DNA of 64,000 nucleotides. Source: Pezizomycotina sp. ARF18. Taxonomy: Eukaryota > Ascomycota. Of the stretch, positions 47,877-59,558 are shown piece after piece. A program made the position numbers and the translations under genes. Location: the NCBI GenBank assembly GCA_002224055.1, contig AZLU01000151.1, positions 1-64,000 on the forward strand. The letters are read 5' to 3'. Position 1 is the first letter of the stretch, and each line of letters starts with the position of its first letter. The notes below the pieces were generated by a model that ran no database searches, was not told the DNA's origin, and saw only the letters and a program-made list of their open reading frames with translations.

Positions 47877-50850
47877 CTACTTCAAACCAAAGAACTTCTT
47901 TTTCTTCTTCTCCTTCTCCCCGTGCGGCTGCGGCGTGAGCCTGCCGGGAGACGAGCGGCCGCCGCTGATCTGCGTAGGCCCCTTGAAGCTGCTCGTACCC
48001 GCAGAAGGTCCCCGTTGGAGCTCATCGTTTGCTGCTGCGGCGCGTGGCCGGGGTTCGGACTAGGGCTCGGCCTCACATTACCCGTGCTCGCAGCTTTCGG
48101 GGGAGCTAGCGGCCTCGGTACGGGATCGGGCTCGTACAGGTGCTGCGGCGCCTTCGGCCGCATTTCGTTGGGTATGTCCGCGCCGAGCTTCAGCTCTCTC
48201 CTGTCGGCCCTCGCCAGCGACAGCTGCTCCAGGAAGAGGTCCGGGGTTATCATGTGCGACGAACCCAAGTAAACGTCGCGCACCGACTGCTGGGAGACCT
48301 CGTAGCACGACCGGGCCTCGGAAAACGTCGCGCCTCCCGCCACGAATACTATGACGCGCTGCCGCGGTTCTACGGCGGAAAGCCGCTGGCGGGTCCACGT
48401 GGGCTTCGCCGTGCGCAGTGACGCTTGCTGTGCGGACGCGGCGGCGGCGGCAGCCTCCTGTGCCGCATTAATGCCGCCGGGGTCGCGCGCGCTTTCCGAA
48501 AAGGGAAATAGCTCGGGGTCTAGCGTGCCCTTGACGTGCTCCTCCAGCATCTTCTTCACTTCCGGAACGAAGCGAGATAGCTCCTGACCTCGGGAACCGG
48601 TGGAGGGTTTACCGGTGGCTTTTTGTAGCCGGGACGTTGGGGTCCTTTAGCCGCTTGACGACCCTGGCCCCTATAAGGTCCAGGTTAGATAGCGCATTTC
48701 TTATCTTCCCCTGTATCTGAGCGTGCTTGCACAGCTTCTCGATATCCGGACCAAGAAGTCCGTCCCGCCACAGGAGGTAGAGTATTATAAGTCTTAAACG
48801 GTCATTGTTATGTCTAAAAATGGTAATAACATTCCACGTTAGTACGGCTAGAAGTTCGAAAACAAAAGCATATAATAATATAGCTAAATTTTTCAGCCAT
48901 GTGGATGCAGGAGACATACTGAGTAGCAGGGCTATCTAGTAACGCGACCAATTGATCTGTTACGCCTTTTAGCTTGTCGTTGTTTGAGTCTAGCCCCGTT
49001 GCTAGATTCTAAATGTGCAAACGTGGCTATTTAGCTTTCCGGATTGTGGTTAATTGTACGGTTAAGGAAACGTACCTGTTCAAGATCTGCGGTGTCAGGC
49101 AAAGCGTGCTGCTGGAATATAGCCATACTGTCTTGCGCCATTGTGAGGTGAAGAGAATATGCAGCTTTCATCTCGGCGAATTGAGGCAGGTTGGCCAACA
49201 TCTCTTTGATAGCGAAGACTGTATTGGCACCTTGGCTGTATAGCAAGAAAAAAATCAGTAAAGACAAGATGAAGAATGTTAGTTCCCATGAAAAGTTTTC
49301 CGATCAACAAAATGACCATAACATGCGTAGTAAGGTTACGAACACATTTGAAAAATTAGGGTTATCTTTTCGAAATTTCTCAAAGTCGGCCATGAGTTGT
49401 CCTATAGCTTCCGTCATATGTTTGTGCCTGACGCTGACCCATATCTTGTCGTCCTCGGTAATTTCCATTTCTTTTCTTTCCGTGCCCGTACCTTCTTCAA
49501 CATCGGCCGTATAAGTGATCTTATCATCATCCCTGATTGGCAGTAGGTCGTGTGCCATGGCCTGGTACGTGAACTCGTGCAAGAAAGGGGCGTATGGATC
49601 TAAACTTCTGTCGACGATGAAAAGAACTCCTCTGGGTCTCGTCTTGTCCTCGGGCGGCCACGATTCTCCCTCTACGTTTCTCATATACGCTTGATAGTTT
49701 TCCAGCTCCCGTTGGACGAACGAGGCGAGCATTTGCGGCAGTTGTCGTGCGCGGTGTGTAAGGTATGGGCTACGGAAGTATCTTATGACGGGGAATTCGT
49801 TCAAGGTCGCGCATACAGCTAGAATCTATGAACCGTTAATAAAAAGGGACATCCTCGCGTTTATACAAGCCTATAAGATGACAAGACGGAATTTTGCTCT
49901 ACCTTCTTCGCTGTGTCCCGAAACTCTTGCATCGCCAAATCGTCGCATCCGGGATGGTAGAACGGGTAAAACTGCTTTGGGTCTCTGAAGGTGAAAACGT
50001 GCGATTCTCTCGAAAAGAAGTTTATGGGTAGGGTCCTTTCGCTCCGTATCCATTCCTGCTGCTTGCTTTCGTAGAGCATTCTGGCGATCTTGGACCCAAG
50101 TTCGTCCGGGAGAACTGTTCATTGAGAGCGATTGTTTAGCTGCCGAGCGACATGGGACACGCAGTGAATAGATTAGCAGTTGAGAGTTTTACCAGTTGTC
50201 CATAGAATGTGTGCGGCAGCATATCGAGGTTTCGGTCGATTAAAGTCCGTTATTAAACAGTCCACAACGTGCGGCAATGGCGAAAGGATGTAGACGGCTT
50301 CAAAGTCGGCGCGGGACGTCCGCTTGCTCTCGATCTCCTCGACAGCTATTTTATAAGTAGGTTCAAATTTAGCACACTCTCAAGTTAAACAAAAGTATAA
50401 AACAGCTGCTCACCAAAACCAACTCATATCCCCGCAGCAGAATATTAACGTACCTGATATGTTCTGGTCTAATATTTTATCCACATGCACAACGCTCTCA
50501 ACGAGCTGTTTGGACTCGGCGTCGAGTATGACGTATCTCCACTAATTCAGATCCGACGTCAGTAGCGAAATTCCGGTGCAAAACAAGAGGTAACAAAAAT
50601 TCGGAAACCAGGTCAGAAATTCGCTAACGGTCGAATCGTACCAAATGCCTTGGCTCTATCTGGACGGCCTTAATGATAACTGAAAATCGACAACAAAACT
50701 TTTGTTAGCACAAAGAAATCTACGCTGAAAGTGCCTCCTTAAGATCATCCTGTGTCAGAAGAAACGACCGCACTCCCACTGCCGCCTGAGTATAATAAGT
50801 ATAAGACACACCGTACCATCTCGTTGAAGATCTATGAGAGAGGACACCAT
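47877..50850 (-). CDS. SEC1: SM protein SEC1 (exocytic Sec1/Munc18)
   Basis: Sec1 binds assembled SNARE complexes and promotes vesicle fusion at the plasma membrane. The start MVSSLIDLQRD (50850) is followed closely by an intron and then VIIKAVQIEPRHL. A third exon reads WRYVILDAESKQLVESVVHV (about 50540), then ESKRTSRADFEAVYILSPLP (about 50310). The central part shows RPRGVLFIVDRSLDPYAPFL (about 49620), HEFTYQAMAHDLLPIRDDDK (about 49560) and EAIGQLMADFEKFRKDNPNF. Later exons carry MLANLPQFAEMKAAYSLHL (about 49190), DRLRLIILYLLWRDG (about 48790) and a final exon with PTWTRQRL, QRVIVFVAGGATFSEARSCY (about 48340) and SSHMITPDLFLEQLSL. The true C-terminus reads HGEKEKKKKFFGLK and stops at 47877, one frame away from the long Arg-rich reading. 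At least seven introns. Assignment is firm from the order of SM-family blocks. Confidence 0.95.
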
Positions 50851-51072
50851 TGTTCCTCGTGGGAGATTACGCCTCGGTTTCCGCTAATAGAGCTTTGAAT
50901 TTTCGGATACTTTTGTGAGAATTGAGATCCTTATTTTCGAGGATGACCTTTTCTACGTGAAGAACGTGCGACGAAATGACGGCTGACGGCACGTAGGATA
51001 CGACTATGAACCTAGAAGCAGCCGATCGTCTAGATTAATAGGACTATTGCTGCGAAATATCACGTAGGAGGT

Positions 51073-51121
51073 GAAGGAGAAGGAGAAGGAGGAGGAGGAG
51101 GAGGAGGAGGAGGAGGAGGAG
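51073..51121. repeat. (GGA)n/(GAAGGA) microsatellite upstream of SEC1
   Basis: Purine-only trinucleotide repeat, about 220 nt before the SEC1 start. On the SEC1 strand it is a pure pyrimidine (TCC)n tract, a common promoter feature in filamentous fungi. Confidence 0.7.
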
Positions 51122-51437
51122 CGATTTTCGCATGGTGCAGGTTCTGGAGTCTAAGAAAGTAACTCACACGTTCAGGAGTTAATGGACGGTTAAGAAGGGA
51201 AGCGATCCGCCAGTTGTTTTTCCGTGTCTCTTTAGGATGGATCGACCTCCGCAAGATAGACTTGAACGTCCCAGGGGTCCCAGGGGTCCCAGCAAATAAA
51301 CGGTAAAGAACCTCAGCAGGGGTGCTTTTTACTTCTGTGATGACACGAAAGAGTCCGAAAGAGAGTGCAGGTTTAGGTGTTTGTTTCTTGTTAAGAAATC
51401 TTTTGTCTCGTGCCGGAGAAAGGAGATAGATGGAATA

Positions 51438-51473
<36 letters not shown>
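51438..51473. repeat. Compound T11A25 run
   Basis: Eleven T followed directly by twenty-five A; this can fold back on itself. Confidence 0.7.
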
Positions 51474-52337
51474 GGCGGTGGAGCTACGTAGCTCTAAAAA
51501 TGGCAGACATACACTCTCTCTTAATACTACTTACTTAGTAGTAGCAGTAGTTAGGGGAAGGAGAGAGGAAGAAGAAAAGGGTAAAAAGGCTTCGTTGGGA
51601 TTAGGCGACCACCCGGGGGGGAACATAAAATATACGCACAAGCGAAATACTCTACTTTAGATTATTATTACTTTTTTTTTTTTATTTTTTATTTTTTATT
51701 TTATTTTCTTCTTCTTATCGGCCTAAAAATTTTCACGATACGCCTTTTTTTTTTTTTTTTTATCGGCGAAAGTTACTAAATTTCATACCTCTCTCCAACT
51801 ATACAAATCATCACCTATCAATTGTACATAAATATATATATATACATATCACCGACGTCTGTAACGTCGCCAGTATCATACTCCAAGTTGCATACTCATA
51901 CGACCTTGTCTATCATTCTCGCTTCATTTGAGGGTTTGCAGACCCTCAATTCCTCTGTCGCAACCGGAGCTAGAAATTCGAAAGAGGATCGCCTAAAGGT
52001 TACCAGCTAGCAGTTTCTTTTCTAAATCGGTGTTTGTCAAAACTCGTCGTCGAGATGAGCTACATTGGCTAAAAGTCTACGAGTCGCTGCCCCTTCGATA
52101 GTAGCTGGAACATTCTTCATCCAATTTCCTCCGCTATTTAGTTGCGAAAGCCGGGAATTTGTTTGCTTTTCAGCGCACGGCGAGCTGTGTGTGTGGCGAC
52201 TGTCATAGCTTGAATTCATCTGAGAGCTACCATTTCTAGAGAGGATCCACCGAAACTACACTACACAACTTATAATAATAATTAGCATCAACATAGCGTC
52301 GAAAACATAACCAAAGAAAACCCATACAAATAACAAA

Positions 52338-55300
52338 ATGTTACGATCGCTGGCGACGCAGACAACAAAGTTCCGCACCGCCTACGTCTGCTCTTCCTGC
52401 CTGGGGAGAACACTGGCAGGTAGGGAAGCGCTGAACATATGGCAGGCCCGAAAACCGACGGTCAACCCGAGCAGGTCCGCACGCGGGTGGGACACCTGAA
52501 CAGGGACAGGCAGAAGAAGATCAAATGGGACAAGAAGGTTAGCCGGCGCGGATTAGCCAGGACCTGCAGAGGAACTTCCAGCACGTCGCAAAGTGGCAAA
52601 GAACCAGGACCCCGCCGTCGAACCGAACAACTTCAGGCTGCTGAAACTGCTGACGGACAGGCTGCTGTACCACATGCCACCGTCCCCCAGCCAAAGTAAT
52701 TTGGTCCCCTGGACGACGTACTCCCTCGACGGTTCCAGCCAGATCTGCTGGCACAATAAGATAGACTACGACAGGGACCCCCAGGAGTACTGCCGACTTT
52801 ACCAGGGGTTCGCCAAGACGATCTTCGAACGGGTCCTCGAGCCCAAAAAGGCCTTGAGCGATGGTGGCCACCGCTTTAAGGCGCCGAACATGAACGCCTT
52901 CAAAGACGCGTACATATCCCTAGGTCTGGGCGGCATCGACGGGATGATGAAGGCGTATTTCCGGATCTTCAAGCTGGACAACAGGGCTCAGCCCAAGATT
53001 GCTACGACGCTAAAACCGGAGAGCTTTTACAACCAATTCCGGTACCCGATCGAGTGGTACCCCGAGGCGCGCCGCATGGAGAGGACGTGGCACCTTCACA
53101 TCGGTCCGACAAACAGCGGAAAGACGTACAACGCTCTCAAAAGGCTAGAAGAAAGCGGTAACGGCGTCTACGCGGGACCCTTGCGTCTCTTAGCGCACGA
53201 GGTCTACACCCGTTTCAATAACAGGGGCATACCCTGTAACCTTGTCACCGGCGAGGAGATGCGTTTGATATCGGATGACTGCAGGATGAGTGCGTGCACC
53301 GTCGAAATGACACCTCTGCACCAGGACATGGAAGTGTGCGTTCTCGATGAGATACAGATGCTTGCCGACCCGGACCGCGGCAACGGGTGGACGAACACCT
53401 TGCTCGGCGTCAGGGCGAAGGAAATTCACCTCTGCGGGGAGGTCCGCACGAAGAATATCATCCAGAGGCTGGCCAAGCTTACCAAGGAGAAGCTAGTCAT
53501 CCACGAATACAAGCGGTTAGGGCCACTGCAGGTCGAACCACTCCCTATCCAAAGTTGGGACGATCTTATGCCCGGCGATGCTGTTATCGGATTTTCGAGA
53601 GCCCAGCTGTTTGCTCTCAAGAACGCCATAGAGGCCCGAGGACGGTTCAAATGCGCTATCGTATACGGCAATCTCCCAGCAGAGGTAAGGGCGGAGCAAG
53701 CACGGCTTTTCAATGACCCCACAAGCGGCTATGACATTATTGTAGCGTCTGATGCGATCGGAATGGGTCTGAACTTGTAGGTTTCCTCATTAAAATTTTC
53801 TCTTTTCTTAGAAAGCTCATCTTAGCTATTGGCTTGCACATATTTTTACGCTGCTGTACCTGCTTGCTAATCAAAAATGATGTGTAGGAGCATCCGTCGT
53901 GTAGTGTTCAGCATGATGGCTAAATTCGACGGTCTCAAGGTCGTAAACCTCACGGTTCCTCAAACACTCCAGATCGCAGGAAGAGCCGGACGGTATAAAT
54001 CCGCACAAGACGATGTGAAGAAAGACGACGCGGAAAGCTCCACAGCTGCTACTACTGATGATAAACCCCAAGATGCTCCGCTCGCCGAAAACACCGAAAA
54101 GGAAGGGATACAACCACTGGGACCGCTGCCAGGCTCGAGGACCGTAGGCTACGTCACCTCGCACGTGGACGGCAACTGCCACAGGTTTCTGGGCAGAAGC
54201 ATGGGGCGCGCCGCCGAATCCATCGACAAGGCCGTGATCCAGCCGAGTACCAACGCCGTCATCAATTTCGCCGCCATATGCCCGGATAACATCCCCTTTT
54301 CCTCCGTCCTCATGTGCTTGCTGAAGATGACGCAGGGCAGCCAGCACTTTGAGTTCTCCGATTCCAGGGATATTTTAGAAGCCGCCGAAATTCTGGACGA
54401 GGTCGAGGGCTGGACATGACGGAACGGTACACACTTGCGCTTGCACCCGTCAAGACCCGCTCCGTCCGCTTCGTCGCCGCGTACTTGGGTTTCGCGCGCG
54501 CCGTCGAGGCGCGGCAGCTCATCAGCATCGAAGACGTCCCGACGTCGACCTGGAAGCCCTCGACGACGCCGCCGACGGTTCCGTCAGCATAGGCGACCAA
54601 CTCAAGCGCCTCGAGGAGCTGCACCAGGTTTTCATACTCTACATGTGGCTGTACTACCGCTTCCAGCACGTCTTCGGCTCCCCGCAGACGGTCGTCGACC
54701 TTAAGGAATCCTGCGAGCAGATGATCCAGCAGCTGCTGACGGAGAAGAGGAAGTTCGCGTCCCTCGAGCAGCAGCAGAAGCTGCAGAGCCGGAAGGACGA
54801 TTTGTTCGGCGACGCGAACAACCCGCTGAGGTCGACGACGCTGCCGATGGGCGACATGCACCAGCGGTCGATACTCAGCGCTGCGGCGGCGCTTAGGCGG
54901 AAGGAGGCGGAGAACAGCGCGGACTTGCTGCACATACGCTACCCGGACGGGCGCGTAGCCGAGCGCGGGCTCGATAATGAATTCGAGGAGCGCGACATGA
55001 AAGAGCTCTCCGGCGAGTTCGACGAGCTCGCCAGGGCCGTCGACGAAGAGATGAAGGAAACCAGGGATGCTTCGCGGGGCGCTGGCTTTAGGTTTAATCC
55101 GGAAATTTTCCAAAAGAGAAACGCGTACCAACTTAAGAAGCCGGAGCTGGGCCGCCCGAAGTCGTCGCGGACGCCCCACCTACGACCGCTGGCGAGGAGC
55201 GTCGGCAGACCGAGCCGGGATGAAGTGCTCGAGGTGTACGACCCGGACATCAAGGAGCCGGAGAAACCGACGTTCAGGCGCTTCACGATGCCCTTTAACC

Positions 55301-55365
55301 GAAATCAAATCAATTTTAGCAATGAGGTACCGACCTCTGAACCTGAAAAGTTGAAGGATGCCTGA
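52338..55365 (+). CDS. SUV3: Mitochondrial RNA helicase SUV3 with long C-terminal tail
   Basis: Suv3 is the helicase of the mitochondrial RNA degradosome. MLRSLATQTTKFRTAYV looks like a matrix targeting signal. After a frame shift come QICWHNKIDYDRDPQEYCRL and PIEWYPEARRME. Helicase motifs: LHIGPTNSGKTYNALKRLEE (Walker A, 53104-53127), GPLRLLAHEVYTRFNNRGIP, VTGEEMRL, the DExH-type VLDEIQML (about 53342), LCGEVRTKNI, IVYGNLPAEVRAEQARLFND and VASDAIGMGLNL. An intron (53777-53887) leads to SIRRVVFSMMAKFDGLKVVN and QIAGRAGRY (about 53970). The C-terminal domains include DNIPFSSVLMCLLKM and LHQVFILYMWLYYRFQHVFG (about 54630). Beyond this a tail of about 210 residues (54735-55365), charged and with no domain I know, continues in one open frame to EPEKLKDA. 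The family normally ends soon after the YRF block, so the tail is unusual. Confidence 0.94.
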
Positions 55366-56269
55366 TTTTTTATGGTATTATTTATTGTATATAGAGTAGA
55401 ATTTGTGTGTAAATAAGTATCTACCTCAAAAATTTTTATCGAAAAATGTTGAACGGTAAGCATCCATATTAAACAAAGTAAAAGCTTCTTGTAATATAAA
55501 ATCATGTATACTATATCTGTATATATATTTGTTCTTCAACTACCTCCACACTGAACAAAGAATGATGTTATGGGGACAGTGTATATATCGAGGATTGAGA
55601 AAGGAAGGGTAGCAGCAATCATGATAAGGCCTTTATTATATTATTGTTTCTTATAACACCGTAAACAATCCATCCCTATGTTTCTCAAAAACATGTATAG
55701 ACTTCTCAGTCAATTCTTTTTTTTTTTCTGGAGGTAGACAAAGAGACCTTCGTCGTATACGACAACTAAATACTGGTGATAATGCTTTGACCCTTGCGTT
55801 GAGACACAAAATCATCACCAACAACATTAAGTATGGATGAACAACCGTGCTCACGTAGGAAACGACGAAAGAAAGTAGAAGAAAATTCTGTATTCAAGAT
55901 TCAACATGCGCCAGTTTCGCCCCCCAAAAGAAACCAAGGGTGAGAAAAATCCACCTCTCCTATCACCCAACTCAAAAAAAAAAAAAAAAAAGCAATAAAA
56001 AAGACTACTTGTATGTACAAAATGAAACCCCTTTCGTCGCTAATAAAAGAGAAAAAAAAATAAGATCATCAACTATTATTACAAAAAATATATCCTAATG
56101 TTAAATCATGATTGAGGAGAAGAGTGAATGGTGAAGTGGTTGTTGCGAGGGATGCGGTAGTGGGCAAAGGGAGAGAGGAGATGTTCCAGAAAACGAAACC
56201 AAGCCTTTTAGAAAGGACGAAAAAGTCAAGAAGGAAAAGGATTAATGTTTAAATTTGGCAAATCCCTTA
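55366..56269. other. Convergent 3' spacer, SUV3 and ESA1
   Basis: A 900-nt A/T-rich spacer with an A18 run at 55974-55991; no gene seen. Confidence 0.5.
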
Positions 56270-58250
56270 CTACCAATTCCACGTCTTCGACTGAGCGCTG
56301 AAAACCGGTGGCTTCCAGACAAGCTTGCTTGGGTCAATGCTCCGTTTACCCTTGAGCTTCTGCTTCTCGAGGAGCTTTTCGCGCTGGGCAAGGACGCCGT
56401 CCGTTAGGCAGATGACGTATTGACCTTTCTGTAAAGACAAAGAGGGAAAAAAATCAGCAATCATTTTAAGTAGATAGAGGATATACATAGATATTAGAAG
56501 AAAGAGGGAGGGGAGGCTTACGTAGTATTTAATCATATTAAGATTCTGAAGCGTGTGCACGACATCATTAGTGGTCATGGCAAGCTTGGATGCGATCTCG
56601 TCGACGGATATTTCACCCTTAGTGTCTTTTAACTCCAATAGCAGTTCTACGATCGTCTCCTGCCAGAAGGCGCGGTAACCCAGCAGGCCGAGATCGCTGA
56701 GCGGTTTTTCGGGGCTGCCGAGCTTGTTTTCACGCTTCGAGAGCTCGTACGAGAAAGCGATGAGCAGCCGACCGAAACCCGTCCTCTGGTGCTGCGGTAG
56801 CGTCAGGATACACGCGACGTTGTAGTTCTCCGCCGATTCTTTTTCCTTTGAGAAGTAGCCGACGAGGTGGTGACCATACCCGTCCCTCACGGTCATGCAG
56901 TAGAACAGGAAAGGGTCGACGTCGTAGTAGAGCGTCTTGTGATCCAGGAAGCATTTCGATAACAGGCACAGGTTCCTACACCAAGTGCGCTGCCGCCTCC
57001 CGTCGATCTCGAAAAAGGAAATGTGCTCGTCGCGGTAAATCTCGTTGCCCGGGGGGTGGAAGAGCTCGCACTTCAGCCGGTGCCGCTCGTACTGCCTCTT
57101 CTCGCCAAAGTACGACAGGCAGAACTCGCAGATGAATATGACTTCCTCCTCGGTGAACTCGATCGGGTAGGGCGAAAAGTACCAAGTTTCGACTTCGTGC
57201 TTCCCTATTTGCAGCTTCGTCAAGTTTCGTACCCTAGCCACCTCGTGCGCGCTCTGCGTCATCGAACCCGACGTCCGCAGCTTCTCGATCTCTTTTTCCT
57301 TCGAAAAGTTTTCGGGCTCCACGTCGGTCTTGGTAGGGTCCAGCTGGGGCGCCACTACGGCACCACCGGGAGTCTCCACGACCTCAATGTCATTGTTTTC
57401 GCTCCTGGGCGTGGGGGCCGGCACGGATCCGTCCCTCGATGGTACCCTGTTGTCGTCGTTCTCCTTGCCTGCAAACCTCGCGCGTTTTGGTGCCTTTGCG
57501 GGTCCTGGCGTGTTTGCTGCATCCGGTGTCGAAGCTATGCTGTCCCTCGCCGCACGTTTCTTCAGGTTCTTAGGTATTTTAGACTTGTCGCCGCCACCTT
57601 CGCTCTTGGATGCGCCGCCGGCCTTCTTAAGGGCCGGCTTTTCAGGAGCTGGTAGCTCTGCAGGTCTCGACAGGTCTAGCCGATCCTCCTTGACCCATTC
57701 GTCCAGACGCTATAACGCAAAAGAGATACGAAGGTTAGCCACTTACTTTTCCCCTCTTATCCTTCATACTAATCAACACAAATATTTAAAGTAGCATACC
57801 TTATTGAAATCTTCATAGTGAACGTAGAAGACCGGTGCTCCCTTTCTTGTCTGTATCGATAATATCTCCGCTTTTCTCTGCTCGCCGTTCTTCTCGACCC
57901 AACACTTGACTCCTATCCTGTTCGTTTTTGAAATTGGTATCTCGTTAGCAGATAGCCAAAATTAGAGATCACGTGATAATACACCGAATTAGGTATAGTG
58001 GGTTATTTTCAAATCAGGAATAGTGTCTATAAACTCTCCACAAACTTCACCGCCAAGAAAACCGCCAAGAAGATTCACCGACAGGTAAATTACTTAAGTA
58101 GTGTGGATAGTTGGAGAGGGCCAAAAAAAAAAAAAAAAATAGAAAAATAAAAAATAAAAAAAATAACAAACCTCAGTTCTTCCACCTTCAGCTTCGCCAG
58201 TATCACCTCCTTCTCTTGCGGAGGTTCGCTGATGTATCAGCAGTAACCAT
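56270..58250 (-). CDS. ESA1: MYST histone acetyltransferase ESA1 (NuA4)
   Basis: Esa1 acetylates histones H4 and H2A as the catalytic subunit of NuA4. The start MVTADTSA (58250) leads, after one frame shift, to [14 protein letters not shown]. After an intron comes the Tudor-knot/chromo barrel: [39 protein letters not shown], intron, [16 protein letters not shown]. An Ala/Pro/Lys linker precedes the MYST domain: [26 protein letters not shown], a C2HC zinc finger (about 57150-57070), [20 protein letters not shown], the catalytic-cysteine block [12 protein letters not shown], the acetyl-CoA loop [20 protein letters not shown], and [18 protein letters not shown] with the conserved glutamate. A final intron (about 56430-56521) separates NMIKYY from [13 protein letters not shown]. 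The end is KTWNW. Full length with every catalytic feature present; the MYST part is free of frame shifts. Confidence 0.97.
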
Positions 58251-59558
58251 TATTTCAGATGTCGTAGATTACCGTGGTGTGATTTTTTTGATGAAAATCG
58301 ATGGTTTTTTGATGGAAATCGGAAGTTGAAGTTGATGTAATCGGGGAAGGGGGGGGTTTGTGATGATGACGATTCAAAGGGGAATGAATATATTAATATT
58401 ATTAAAATAGAAAATTAAAAAAAAAAAAAAAAAATTCTTTCCAGGGATTACTTTTTAGCCTTCCTCTCCTCTTTAACTCTGTTTGGTTTGGTTGATGGGG
58501 GGAAAGGAAAGGGGAAAGGAAAGGGGAAAGCAGCGGCGACTGCGGAGGGAAAAAGTTCCAGAAAGCAGCGATTATAAGAGGAAACAGCACGTACATGTAA
58601 AGGTGGGCTGCATATGAAAGTCCGTGCAACCATCAAAGCTGCATGGAGGAGATTCACGGGCAAAAGGTCTTCTATCAGATTACTTGGCTACTGTAAACCA
58701 CCCCTTGAATCGTTCTATCTACATTAAGCATATACATGCAGTAAGACTATTTCTATCTAATTCAGTTTTGTCTATATAATATTATCGTTGTTGAGTGGTA
58801 AAAACCCATGACCGATAGGAAGCTGCATGCTCCCCGGCGTTTCCATGAAAATGTTTATAAATTAAAAGTACATAAGAGCGATAACAGACAACAGAACTGC
58901 AACCGTCCACTCATAACTCCATAATATGGGGTAAAAAAAGGAAAGGAATGAGAAGACAGAGAAAAGAAGATAAGCTGTAATATGTACGAGCAACGACATC
59001 ATCAAGGAGAGACAAAAGGGGAGATGCGTTTGAAAGATGGAGAGAATGACGGAGGGATGGTTATCTAATGTATAATAGCAAAGAGGGTCAAAAAGAGATA
59101 AAAATAATAATGAAAAGCAATTGGATGCTCAAAGGAGAAAGCAAAGAAATTAACATATGCTATTATAAATACCTCCTGGAAAAAAGACAACAGAGCGCTA
59201 TGACTGTATATGAATGCAAGGAAGAAAAGAAGGCCATAAACCAAAAAGTGAGGAAGTCTTTTTATGGAAAAGCTGGAAAGGAGAGAAGGTAAGCAGGATG
59301 CTTTTGGGTAAAAAAACACGCAGAAACACGCAGACCATACCGATGCAGTGAAATAGACTAAATAGGGAATATATATGTATTGCAAATGGCAAAGAAAATT
59401 CAAAATAAAAGGGTATATAAAGAAGAAATAGTATGAGAAGTGTCGTAAGAGGAGTATTGGTAGGTCGAGCAAAGATTTTAAGCAGGCAAGGGGCCTAAGG
59501 AAGGGAATATTGTGCGTGGCGCGGGAGTTGATGTATCTTTTTTGGTAACACGTAATCG
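58251..59558. other. Intergenic, ESA1 promoter side
   Basis: No gene is recognisable in 1.3 kb. It has an A18 run (58417-58434) and a purine-rich GGAAAGG repeat near 58500-58530. The 166-codon minus-strand ORF at 59065-59565 is hydrophobic and Phe/Tyr-rich because the DNA is A-rich; it is not convincing as a gene. Confidence 0.5.

Larger units (their letters stand above)
50851..52337. other. Divergent intergenic region, SEC1 and SUV3
   Basis: This 1.5-kb region carries both promoters. It holds a (GGA)n tract at 51073-51121, a 9-bp tandem repeat (CCCAGGGGT, nearly three copies) at about 51270-51292, a T11A25 compound run (51438-51473) and T17 (51745-51761). A 60-codon minus-strand ORF at 52037-52219 ends ANVAHLDDEF; I cannot tell whether it is real. 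Confidence 0.5.

Noticed and set aside
51061-51300. A CRISPR-like or regularly spaced repeat array
   Set aside because: The repeats are a plain GGA microsatellite and a 9-bp tandem repeat without spacers; the genome is fungal.
54310-55179. 289-codon antisense ORF in SUV3
   Set aside because: The sense strand has the recognisable helicase C-terminus; the antisense product is Leu/Arg-rich with no domain.
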